Below are positions 1-5,598 of a stretch of 14,307 bases of DNA, in pieces; within the stretch, counting starts at the first letter, position 1; each line of letters starts with the position of its first letter. The notes below the pieces were generated by a model. The model searched no databases and was not told the DNA's origin. It saw only the letters and a list, made by a program, of their open reading frames with translations. This DNA comes from Frankiaceae bacterium (lineage in GTDB: Bacteria; Actinomycetota; Actinomycetes; Mycobacteriales; SCTD01): positions 1 to 14,307 of the forward strand of contig JAJAYV010000148.1 of the NCBI GenBank assembly GCA_026786045.1. The letters are read 5' to 3'. The position numbers and the translations under genes were made by a program.

Positions 1-68
1 AGCCCGCGGGGGAGACCGCCGCCGCGGCCCGCCTCGACGCGGTCGCCGCCGCCCGCGCCCCGCGCTGA
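1..68 (+). CDS. 3' end of an unrecognised upstream gene (partial)
   Basis: An open frame enters from the left edge (codons in phase with position 3) and stops at TGA 66-68. The visible 21 residues end in an Ala/Arg-rich tail (…RLDAVAAARAPR). Every third codon position in it is G or C, as in the real genes nearby. No domain is visible, so no function can be given. It lies 65 bases upstream of htpX on the same strand. It could also be a chance open frame, since short open frames are common at this GC content. Confidence 0.45.
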   Translation, partial: PAGETAAAARLDAVAAARAPR

Positions 69-93
69 CCCCGGAACGCCTGCCTGCCGGTCG

Positions 94-99
94 TACGTT
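94..99 (+). promoter_or_regulatory. candidate -10 box for htpX (TACGTT)
   Basis: TACGTT fits the TANNNT actinobacterial -10 pattern and lies 40 bases before the htpX start. It would give a leader of roughly 28 bases that includes the ribosome binding site. No convincing -35 box is visible about 17 bases upstream, so this is a weak call. Confidence 0.33.
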
Positions 100-133
100 C
101 TACCGGCCACCACGCGACCTTCGGAGGGCTCCT

Positions 134-994
134 GTGCACGGTCACCGCAACGGGCTGAAGACGGCGATGCTGCTCGGCCTGCTGTCGGCGCTGATCCTGC
201 TCGTCGGCGCGCAGTTCGGCTCGAGCGGCCTGGTCATCGCCCTGGTCGTCGCGCTCGGTGTGAACGGCTACTCGTACTTCTACAGCGACAAGCTGGCGCT
301 GCGGAGCATGCGCGCCTACCCGGTGAGCCAGGTGCAGCACCCGCGGCTCTACGCGATCGTCGCCGAGCTGGCGCACTCCATGCGGATGCCGATGCCGCGG
401 CTCTACCTCAGCCCGACGGCCGCGCCGAACGCGTTCGCCACGGGTCGCAACCCGCAGAACGCCGCCGTCTGCTGCACCGAGGGGATCCTGCAGCTGCTCG
501 ACGAGCGCGAGCTGCGCGGCGTGCTCGGGCACGAGCTGGCCCACGTCGGCAACCGCGACATCCTGATCGCCTCCGTCGCCGCGACGTTGGCCACGGTCAT
601 CACCTTCATGGCCAGCATGGCGCAATTCGCGATGATCTTCGGCGGGCGCAGTCGTGAGGGCGGCAACGTGCTGTCCAGCCTGCTCCTGATCATCCTCGGC
701 CCGCTGGCCGCCGGCATCATCCAGATGGCCATCAGCCGCAACCGGGAGTACGCCGCCGACGTCACCGGCGCCCAGGTCACCGGTGACCCGCTCGCCCTCG
801 CCAGCGCCCTGCGCAAGCTGGAGCACGGCATCGCCGCCCGCCCGCTCCTCGAGGACCCGTCCCTGGCGCCGACCTCGTCGCTGATGATCGCCAACCCGTT
901 CCGCGGCGGCGGCATCGGCAAGCTGTTCAGCACCCACCCGCCCATGGCCGAGCGGATCGCCCGGCTGGAGGCCATGGCCGGCTACCGCCGGTAG
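134..994 (+). CDS. htpX: Membrane zinc metalloprotease HtpX (M48 family)
   Basis: HtpX is a membrane-embedded zinc protease that cuts damaged or misfolded membrane proteins as part of envelope quality control. The 286-residue length is normal for the family. Two hydrophobic segments lie at about 11-27 and 32-48, and two more at about 144-168 and 179-199. The zinc-binding motif HELAH is at 133-137. The third zinc ligand is Glu205, in NREYAAD. The family-typical NAFATGRNP stretch at 99-107 precedes the active site. The GTG start is chosen because GGAGG (123-127) sits 6 bases upstream and the N-terminus then leads directly into the first membrane segment. The gene is convergent with yajQ, and a large inverted repeat lies between the two. 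All catalytic residues are present, so it should be active. Confidence 0.95.
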   Translation: MHGHRNGLKTAMLLGLLSALILLVGAQFGSSGLVIALVVALGVNGYSYFYSDKLALRSMRAYPVSQVQHPRLYAIVAELAHSMRMPMPRLYLSPTAAPNAFATGRNPQNAAVCCTEGILQLLDERELRGVLGHELAHVGNRDILIASVAATLATVITFMASMAQFAMIFGGRSREGGNVLSSLLLIILGPLAAGIIQMAISRNREYAADVTGAQVTGDPLALASALRKLEHGIAARPLLEDPSLAPTSSLMIANPFRGGGIGKLFSTHPPMAERIARLEAMAGYRR

Positions 995-1029
995 CCACCG
1001 CCGCCCTGGCTCGCTCGGACAGGCCTGGC

Positions 1030-1095
1030 CAGCGTGCTGTCTTCGGAAGATCCCCAGTAGCGGGCTCCTGTGGATCTTCCGAAGATCTTGCGCTG
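1030..1095. terminator. Large inverted repeat between convergent htpX and yajQ
   Basis: The core arms are 1040-1057 and 1068-1085, 18 bases each with a single mismatch, around a 10-base loop. An outer 5-base pairing (CAGCG 1030-1034 with CGCTG 1091-1095) closes a symmetric internal loop. The 3' arm is itself a palindrome, GATCTTC-C-GAAGATC. There is no T-tract, which is usual for high-GC actinobacterial terminators. Its position between two gene ends makes a bidirectional terminator the simplest reading. A protein-binding site is an alternative because each arm is itself dyad-symmetric. Confidence 0.7.
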
Positions 1096-1122
1096 CACAG
1101 CCCGGCGGCGCCGCACCAGGTC

Positions 1123-1611
1123 TCAGCGGTAGTTGGTGAACTGCAGCGCGAAGTCGAAGTCCTCGCCCTTGAGCAGCGCGATGACCGCCTGAAGGTCGTC
1201 CTTCTTCTTCGCGCTCACGCGCAGCTGGTCACCCTGGATCTGGGCCTGCACGCCCTTGGGGCCCTGCTCGCGGATGACCTTGCTGACCTTCTTGGCGTTG
1301 TCCTGGCTGATGCCCTCGCTCACCGTGGCGGTGAGGCGGTACTCCTTGCCGGACTGCTGCGGCTCGCCGGCCTCGAGCGTCTTGAGCGAGATCTGGCGCT
1401 TGACCAGCTTCTCCTTGAAGACGTCGAGCAGCGCCGCGCAGCGCTCCTCCGAGGAGGCCTTGACAACGATCGACTCACCGGACCAGGCGATCTCGGCGCC
1501 CGTGCCCTTGAAGTCGTACCGCGTGGCAGCCTCCTTGGCCGCCTGGTTCAGGGCGTTGTCGACCTCCTGCCGGTCGACCTTGCTCACGACGTCGAACGAC
1601 GGATCAGCCAC
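1123..1611 (-). CDS. yajQ: YajQ family nucleotide-binding protein (UPF0234)
   Basis: This is a 162-residue cytoplasmic protein of the YajQ family. The family has two ferredoxin-like folds and binds nucleotides; some members are reported to bind cyclic di-GMP, although the cellular role is not settled. The N-terminal ADPSFDVVSKVDRQEVDNAL, the middle VKRQISLKTLE and the C-terminal LLKGEDFDFALQFTNYR are family hallmarks at the expected places, and the length is typical. The GTG start (1609-1611) follows AAGGAGGAG on the minus strand (complement of 1615-1623) at a 3-base distance, one of the strongest ribosome binding sites in the window. tRNA-Tyr begins 33 bases away and is transcribed divergently, so both promoters must share this short gap or reach into the neighbouring gene. 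Confidence 0.95.
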   Translation of the reverse strand: MADPSFDVVSKVDRQEVDNALNQAAKEAATRYDFKGTGAEIAWSGESIVVKASSEERCAALLDVFKEKLVKRQISLKTLEAGEPQQSGKEYRLTATVSEGISQDNAKKVSKVIREQGPKGVQAQIQGDQLRVSAKKKDDLQAVIALLKGEDFDFALQFTNYR

Positions 1612-1625
1612 GCGCTCCTCCTTGC

Positions 1626-1631
1626 TATCGT
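1626..1631 (+). promoter_or_regulatory. candidate -10 box for tRNA-Tyr (TATCGT)
   Basis: TATCGT fits TANNNT and lies 13 bases before the mature tRNA 5' end, giving a start point at about 1638. The matching -35 would fall inside the yajQ start region, and no clear hexamer is seen there. Confidence 0.33.
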
Positions 1632-1644
1632 CTCCCGCGCACCA

Positions 1645-1726
1645 GGCGGGTTGCCCGAGTGGTCAAAGGGAGCAGACTGTAAATCTGCCGGCTCAGCCTA
1701 CGAAGGTTCGAACCCTTCACCCGCCA
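1645..1726 (+). tRNA. tRNA-Tyr (GTA)
   Basis: This is an 82-base class II tRNA with a long variable arm. The acceptor strands GGCGGGT (1645-1651) and ACCCGCC (1719-1725) pair fully, with discriminator A1726. The anticodon stem GCAGA/TCTGC (1672-1676 and 1684-1688) holds the loop CTGTAAA with anticodon GTA at 1679-1681. The T arm contains GTTCGAA. The 3' CCA is not encoded. The opposite-strand fetB frame overlaps its last 10 bases. Confidence 0.97.
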
Positions 1727-2511
1727 CGCCTCGTGCGACGGCCCCTGGACAGGCGTCCGGGGGCCGTCGTCGTGTCGCGGCGCAGCACCCCCCGGGCGAT
1801 CAGCTCGACGACGAGCACCACAGCCGTCGCCTGCACGGCCAGCAGCGCGACGAGCACCAGCACCTGCACCGCGCCGGCCTGCACCGGGGTGGCCCCGCCG
1901 AGCAGCGTCCCGACGAAGGTGCCCGGCAGCGCGACCAGCCCGACGGTCCGCGTCTGGTCCAGGCCCGGCAACATCGCCTCGGCGGCCGCCGGGCGGCTGA
2001 CCATGAGCCCGGCCTCGCGGTCGTGGAAGCCCAGCGCCATCGCCGCCTCCACCTCGCCGCGGCGCGCGTGCAGCTCGTCCAGCCCGCGGCGCCCGGCGAG
2101 CACGGTGCCGGCCATCGCCCCGCCGATGAGGATGCCGGCGACGGGCACCACCGCCACGCCTTCCGCGGGCACGACGCCCAGCAGGACCAGCCCGGCGGTG
2201 ATCGGCAACGCGCCCGCGCCGACCGGCAGCGCGCACCACCAGCCGCACCGCGAGCGGGTGAGCCGCCTACCGGCCGTGCCGCTCGCGACCAGGAACATCG
2301 TCAGCACGAACAGCGCGCTCAGCCACAGCGAGCGGACCACCGCGGCGATGACCAGCGCGACGAGCCCGAGTTGCACCAGCGCGCGTACCGAGGCGACGAC
2401 GACGTCGCGCTGCAGGCACAGCTCGCCGAACGCCGCGAGGGCGCAGGCCAGGGCCACCAGCAGGACGAGGGCGACGGCGAGCTCGGGACCGACGTCGACC
2501 AGCGGGGACAC
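1717..2511 (-). CDS. FetB-type ABC transporter permease (UPF0014), orphan
   Basis: This is a 264-residue integral membrane protein of the UPF0014 family. Its best-known member, E. coli FetB (YbbM), is the permease of an iron exporter. About seven hydrophobic segments are visible (roughly 10-28, 38-59, 62-80, 94-113, 118-139, 189-206 and 213-238). The cytoplasmic stretch RRGEVEAAMALGFHDREA (151-168) is where an ATPase partner would dock. LDQTRTVGLVALPGTFVGTL (184-203) is the family signature. The start is GTG 2509-2511, and no good Shine-Dalgarno site precedes it. The expected ATPase (FetA) is not beside it: tRNA genes flank it on both sides. The polar, Arg-rich tail after about residue 243 is encoded by the tRNA-Tyr terminator and the tRNA 3' end, so it is probably not functional sequence. 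Iron as the substrate is inferred from the family only. Confidence 0.85.
   Translation of the reverse strand: MSPLVDVGPELAVALVLLVALACALAAFGELCLQRDVVVASVRALVQLGLVALVIAAVVRSLWLSALFVLTMFLVASGTAGRRLTRSRCGWWCALPVGAGALPITAGLVLLGVVPAEGVAVVPVAGILIGGAMAGTVLAGRRGLDELHARRGEVEAAMALGFHDREAGLMVSRPAAAEAMLPGLDQTRTVGLVALPGTFVGTLLGGATPVQAGAVQVLVLVALLAVQATAVVLVVELIARGVLRRDTTTAPGRLSRGRRTRRGG
1736..1769. terminator. Hairpin terminator after tRNA-Tyr
   Basis: The arms 1736-1750 and 1755-1769 form a 15-base-pair stem, with one T-G wobble, around the loop AGGC. It starts 9 bases after the tRNA. No T-tract follows. The same bases encode part of the C-terminal tail of fetB on the other strand, so the hairpin may serve both directions. 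Confidence 0.75.
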
Positions 2512-2569
2512 CCCACAAGACCACCACGGGCCGGTCCCCGAGGCACCCCGGCCCGGCCGCTGGACCGTG

Positions 2570-2575
2570 TAGCCT
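2570..2575 (+). promoter_or_regulatory. candidate -10 box for the tRNA-Thr/tRNA-Met unit (TAGCCT)
   Basis: TAGCCT lies 14 bases before the tRNA-Thr 5' end, giving a start point at about 2582. It fits the TAGNNT pattern shared by several putative promoters in this window. The -35 region is not convincing. Confidence 0.42.
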
Positions 2576-2589
2576 TCCTCTCGCTCCGC

Positions 2590-2662
2590 GCCCCCTTAGC
2601 TCAGTCGGCAGAGCGTCTCCATGGTAAGGAGAAGGTCTACGGTTCGATTCCGTAAGGGGGCT
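2590..2662 (+). tRNA. tRNA-Thr (GGT)
   Basis: This is a 73-base tRNA. The acceptor pairs GCCCCCT (2590-2596) with AGGGGGC (2655-2661), with discriminator T2662. The anticodon stem TCTCC/GGAGA encloses ATGGTAA, with anticodon GGT at 2623-2625. The T arm TACGG-TTCGATT-CCGTA is perfect. CCA is not encoded. tRNA-Met follows after 37 bases, and the pair is probably cotranscribed. Confidence 0.97.
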
Positions 2663-2699
2663 CTGTGCCGCTGCCCGGCTCCGGCCGGTCGGCGGTCTC

Positions 2700-2773
2700 G
2701 GCGGTGTAGCTCAGCCTGGTAGAGCAAGCGGCTCATAATCGCTGTGTCACCGGTTCAAGTCCGGTCACCGCTA
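2700..2773 (+). tRNA. tRNA-Met (CAT), elongator
   Basis: This is a 74-base tRNA. The acceptor pairs GGCGGTG (2700-2706) with CACCGCT (2766-2772), with a terminal G-T wobble and discriminator A2773. Anticodon CAT is at 2734-2736 in the loop CTCATAA, on the stem AGCGG/TCGCT. The stem lacks the three consecutive G-C pairs next to the loop that mark initiator tRNA, and position 1 is paired, so this is an elongator. A lysidine-modified tRNA-Ile cannot be excluded from the anticodon alone, but the body resembles actinobacterial elongator tRNA-Met. CCA is not encoded. Confidence 0.94.
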
Positions 2774-2777
2774 CACC

Positions 2778-2795
2778 CCCGGCGCTCGCGCCGGG
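2778..2795. terminator. Short hairpin after tRNA-Met
   Basis: CCCGGCG (2778-2784) pairs with CGCCGGG (2789-2795) around the loop CTCG. It begins 4 bases after the tRNA. There is no T-tract. It is followed immediately by the TAGTCT box proposed for rpmG. Confidence 0.6.
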
Positions 2796-2801
2796 TAGTC
2801 T
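2796..2801 (+). promoter_or_regulatory. candidate -10 box for rpmG (TAGTCT)
   Basis: TAGTCT sits directly after the tRNA-Met hairpin. A start near 2808 would give a leader of about 59 bases that begins with a small hairpin (CGTGCC 2809-2814 with GGCACG 2820-2825). The hexamer is repeated at 14297-14302, again just after a hairpin. Confidence 0.42.
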
Positions 2802-2866
2802 CGTGCACCGTGCCCACCCGGCACGCCCCCAGCTAGTCCGCGATCTGAGAGAGCAGGCACCTCCGC

Positions 2867-3031
2867 ATGGCCGCCACCGACGTCCGCCCGAAGATCACGA
2901 TGGCCTGCCAGGTGTGCAAGAACCGGAACTACATCACCAAGAAGAACCGGCGCAACGACCCGGACCGGATGGACCTCAAGAAGTTCTGCCCGACCTGCCG
3001 GCAGCACACCGACCACCGCGAGACGCGCTAG
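2867..3031 (+). CDS. rpmG: 50S ribosomal protein L33, zinc-ribbon type
   Basis: This is a 54-residue ribosomal protein of the large subunit. It begins MAATDVRPKITMACQVCKNR and contains FCPTCRQHTDHRETR near the end. Four cysteines in two CxxC pairs (Cys14/Cys17 and Cys41/Cys44) mark the zinc-binding ('C+') form of L33. The length is normal. The gene is shorter than usual gene-finding cut-offs, and a longer open frame in another phase that continues into hadA covers it, so it is easily missed. The ATG at 2867 is preceded only by a weak purine stretch (GAGAGAGCAGG). The place just upstream of hadA/hadB matches the mycobacterial rpmG2 locus. A strong hairpin 22 bases downstream separates it from hadA. 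Confidence 0.96.
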   Translation: MAATDVRPKITMACQVCKNRNYITKKNRRNDPDRMDLKKFCPTCRQHTDHRETR

Positions 3032-3053
3032 TCCCGCACCCGCACGCCACGTC

Positions 3054-3085
3054 GAGGCCGGCTCCCCACGGGGGAGACCGGCCTC
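3054..3085. terminator. Hairpin terminator after rpmG
   Basis: GAGGCCGGCTCCCC (3054-3067) pairs with 3071-3085 over 14 base pairs, with a single bulged A (3077) and the loop ACG. The position between rpmG and the putative hadA promoter fits a terminator. It lacks a T-tract. Confidence 0.72.
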
Positions 3086-3106
3086 CGTCGCGTCCGGGGC
3101 CTGCGC

Positions 3107-3112
3107 TAGCGT
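3107..3112 (+). promoter_or_regulatory. candidate -10 box for hadA-hadB (TAGCGT)
   Basis: TAGCGT lies 29 bases before the hadA GTG and just after the rpmG terminator. A start at about 3119 leaves a 23-base leader that carries GAGGGAG. This suggests hadAB has its own promoter rather than relying on read-through from rpmG. Confidence 0.45.
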
Positions 3113-3141
3113 CCGCCGGACACCGTCAGCGAGGGAGCACC

Positions 3142-3615
3142 GTGCCCGTCAGCCGCGATTTCATCGGCCGGGAGTACCCGGCCTCGGCCCCCTACGAGGT
3201 GGGCCGTGAGCAGATCCGCCGCTTCGCCGAGGCCATCGGCGACCTGAACCCCGCCTACCTCGACGCGCAGGCCGCGCGCGCGCTCGGCCACCCTGACGTC
3301 ATCGCGCCGCCCACGTTCCTCACCGTCCTGAACTTCCGGTACGCCACGGAGGGCCCGATCTCCGACCCGGCCCTCGGGCTGGACTACGCGATGGTGGTCC
3401 ACGGCGAGCAGTCCTTCGAGCTGCACCGGCCGGTGCGCGCCGGCGACGTGCTGTCCAGCGTGCAGAGCGTCGAGGACATCAAGGACGCCGGCCGCAACGA
3501 GCTCATCGTCACCGTCACCCAGGTGACCGCTGCCGGCGGCGAGCAGGTCGCGACACTGCGCTCCACCATCGTCAGCCGCGGCACCGCCGCCCCGCGCGAG
3601 CCGAAGCAGGCCTGA
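3142..3615 (+). CDS. hadA: (3R)-hydroxyacyl-ACP dehydratase subunit HadA
   Basis: HadA is the non-catalytic, substrate-holding subunit of the heterodimeric dehydratase that removes water from (3R)-hydroxyacyl-ACP during FAS-II elongation. The 157 residues match mycobacterial HadA (about 158) and form a single hot-dog fold of the N-terminal MaoC-like type. The segment around GDLNPAYLDAQAARALGHPD (33-52) lies where a MaoC active site would be but lacks the Asp/His pair, as known for HadA. GTG 3142 is chosen because GAGGGAG (3131-3137) precedes it. The same frame stays open upstream only because it passes over rpmG in the wrong phase. hadB starts one base after the stop, so the two are almost certainly translationally coupled, in keeping with a 1:1 complex. 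Confidence 0.93.
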   Translation: MPVSRDFIGREYPASAPYEVGREQIRRFAEAIGDLNPAYLDAQAARALGHPDVIAPPTFLTVLNFRYATEGPISDPALGLDYAMVVHGEQSFELHRPVRAGDVLSSVQSVEDIKDAGRNELIVTVTQVTAAGGEQVATLRSTIVSRGTAAPREPKQA

Positions 3616-3616
3616 G

Positions 3617-4036
3617 GTGCCCCGCTACGACGAGGTCGAGGTCGGGACCGAGCTCCCGGCGCGCACGTTCACGATCACGCGCGCCGACCTGGTCCGCTAC
3701 TGCGGCGCCAGCGGCGACTTCAACGTCATCCACTGGAACGAGCGGATCGCCAAGGCCGTCGGCCTGCCCGACGTGATCAGCCACGGGATGATGACCATGG
3801 CCCAGACCGGTCGGGCCGTCACCGACTGGGCCGGCGACCCCGGCGCGGTGCGGTCGTACTCCGTGCGCTTCAGCCGCCCGGTCGCCGTGGCCGACGACGA
3901 CGAGGGCGCCACGCTCACCGTCAGCGGGACCGTCGAGGAGAAGCTCGACGGTGGCCGCGTGGTCCTCGGCCTGACCGCCACCGTCGGCGACAGCAAGGTG
4001 CTCACCGCCGCCAAGGCGGTCGTGCAGCTCAGCTGA
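3617..4036 (+). CDS. hadB: (3R)-hydroxyacyl-ACP dehydratase subunit HadB
   Basis: This is the catalytic MaoC-type hydratase subunit that pairs with HadA. It has 139 residues, close to mycobacterial HadB (142). The hydratase-2 signature reads YCGASGDFNVIHWNERIAKA (28-47), with catalytic Asp34 and His39, followed by LPDVISHGMMTM. The GTG start at 3617 is one base after the hadA stop and uses purines of the overlapping GCCTGAGG as a ribosome site, consistent with coupling. In M. tuberculosis a third gene, hadC, follows and then tRNA-Trp. Here no hadC is present, and an acyl-CoA synthetase starts 44 bases downstream. Only the HadAB form of the enzyme is therefore encoded at this locus. Confidence 0.95.
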   Translation: MPRYDEVEVGTELPARTFTITRADLVRYCGASGDFNVIHWNERIAKAVGLPDVISHGMMTMAQTGRAVTDWAGDPGAVRSYSVRFSRPVAVADDDEGATLTVSGTVEEKLDGGRVVLGLTATVGDSKVLTAAKAVVQLS

Positions 4037-4080
4037 TCCGCATCGCTGCCGCTCTCGACCTGCCCTTTGGAGGAACCCCT

Positions 4081-5598
4081 GTGACGCAGCTCGTCGACGC
4101 CTCGACGCTCCCCCGCCGCGCCGAGGCCGCCCTGGAGCGGCTGGGTGACCACCCGTCGCTGTTCTTCGAGGGCACCTGGCAGACCAGCGGCCAGCTCGCC
4201 GCCCGCGCCCGCCGCGCTGCCGCCGGCTTCGTCGGGCTCGGGGTCGAGCCCGGGGACCGGGTGCTGCTGTTCATGGCCAACTGCCCCGAGGTCGGCATCA
4301 CGTACTCCGCCCTGTGGCGGGCCGGCGCCGTCGCGACGCCGGTGCTGTTCCTGCTCAGCGAGGACGAGCTGCGCCACGTGCTCACCGACTCCGGCGCGGT
4401 CGCCATCGTCACGACCCCGGAGTTCCTGCCCAAGATGCTGTCGGTCGCGGGCGGTCGGCCGGTCGTCGTCGTCGACGGGGAGGGCGGCACGACGACCTTC
4501 GCCGAGCTCGAGAGAGGCGACGAGCTGTCGATCGTCGACCGCACCCCTCAGGACCTCGCGGCGCTGCTCTACACCGGCGGCACCACCGGTCGCAGCAAGG
4601 GCGTCGCGCTCACCCACGCCGGCCTGGACGCCGCGGGCGCCGCGGGCTACGCCGCCGGCTACCGGCCCGGGCGCACCGTCGGCCTGCTGCCGCTGCCGCT
4701 CGCGCACGTCTACGGCCTGATGGTCAGCGTCACCGGCATGCACGCCGTCGAGCCCGGCCGCAGCGTGCTCATGCGGTGGTTCGACCCGGCCGGCTTCGTC
4801 GGGCTCGTCGAGGAGCACCGGGTGCAGTCCGCGGCGCTGGTGCCGTCGATGCTGCAGATGCTGCTCACCCAGCCGCTGGAGGAGCGCGACCTGTCCAGCC
4901 TCGAGCGGGTCAGCAGCGGCGGCGCGCCGCTCGCCGTCGAGGTCGCGCACGAGCTCGAGCGGCGCATCCCCGGGCTCGAGGTGCGCGAGGGCTACGGCTG
5001 CACCGAGACCACCGCGCTGATCTCCGCCCAGCCGCCCGAGGAGCGTCGGCTCGGCTCGGTCGGCAAGCCCGTCGGCGGCATCTCGGTCCGCATCACGGGC
5101 CCCGACGGCGAGGAGCTGCCGGCCGGGCAGGACGGCGAGATCTGCGTGCAGGGACCGCTCGTCATGAGCGGTTACTGGCAGGCGCCCGAGGCGACCGCCC
5201 AGGCGATCTCGGACGGCTGGTTCCACACCGGCGACGTCGGCCACCTCGACGAGGACGGCTACCTCTACGTCGTCGACCGGATCAAGGACCTCATCATCCG
5301 CAACGGCTTCAACGTCTACCCCCGCGACGTCGAGGACGTCCTGCTCGCCCACGCCGAGGTCACCGCGGCGGCCGTCGTCGGCCGCCCCGACCCGAAGGTG
5401 GGCGAGGAGGTCGTGGCGTTCGTCTCCGTCACGCCCGGCTCGACGCTGACGCCCGACCAGCTCGTCGCCCACGCCAAGCAGCACATCAGCGCGGCGAAGT
5501 ACCCGCGCGAGGTCCGCATCGTCGACAGCATCCCGTTGACCAGCGTGCTCAAGACCGACCGCAAGGCGCTGCGGGCCCAGCTCCAGCAGGCCCGCTGA
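4081..5598 (+). CDS. Acyl-CoA synthetase / AMP-dependent ligase (FadD-like)
   Basis: This is a 505-residue adenylate-forming enzyme. It activates a carboxylic acid with ATP to an acyl-AMP and then usually forms a CoA thioester. The core motifs are present: the phosphate-binding loop YTGGTTGRSKG at 164-174, GYGCTETT at 304-311, FHTGD at 381-385 followed by DRIKDLIIRNGFNVYP, and the C-terminal lysine Lys491 in SVLKTDRKALR. The length is normal for a medium- or long-chain acyl-CoA ligase, and no signal or membrane segment is seen. The GTG start has a strong GGAGGA site (4069-4074) 6 bases upstream. Its stop overlaps the ATG of the broken dehydrogenase by one base (TGATG). The position after hadAB hints at fatty-acid chemistry, but the substrate is not readable. 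Acyl-ACP or acyl-AMP ligase activity is possible. Confidence 0.9.
   Translation: MTQLVDASTLPRRAEAALERLGDHPSLFFEGTWQTSGQLAARARRAAAGFVGLGVEPGDRVLLFMANCPEVGITYSALWRAGAVATPVLFLLSEDELRHVLTDSGAVAIVTTPEFLPKMLSVAGGRPVVVVDGEGGTTTFAELERGDELSIVDRTPQDLAALLYTGGTTGRSKGVALTHAGLDAAGAAGYAAGYRPGRTVGLLPLPLAHVYGLMVSVTGMHAVEPGRSVLMRWFDPAGFVGLVEEHRVQSAALVPSMLQMLLTQPLEERDLSSLERVSSGGAPLAVEVAHELERRIPGLEVREGYGCTETTALISAQPPEERRLGSVGKPVGGISVRITGPDGEELPAGQDGEICVQGPLVMSGYWQAPEATAQAISDGWFHTGDVGHLDEDGYLYVVDRIKDLIIRNGFNVYPRDVEDVLLAHAEVTAAAVVGRPDPKVGEEVVAFVSVTPGSTLTPDQLVAHAKQHISAAKYPREVRIVDSIPLTSVLKTDRKALRAQLQQAR

Noticed and set aside
2700..2773. Initiator tRNA-Met
   Set aside because: Position 1 is paired and the anticodon stem lacks the G-C triplet next to the loop.
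2803..3141. Upstream extension of the hadA frame
   Set aside because: It reads rpmG in the wrong phase. The GTG at 3142 has a ribosome site and gives the family length.
3697..5484. 595-codon minus-strand open frame
   Set aside because: It is antisense to hadB and the acyl-CoA synthetase. The product is a low-complexity Asp/Gly/Arg/Val string with no domain, as expected for the complement of GC-rich coding DNA.
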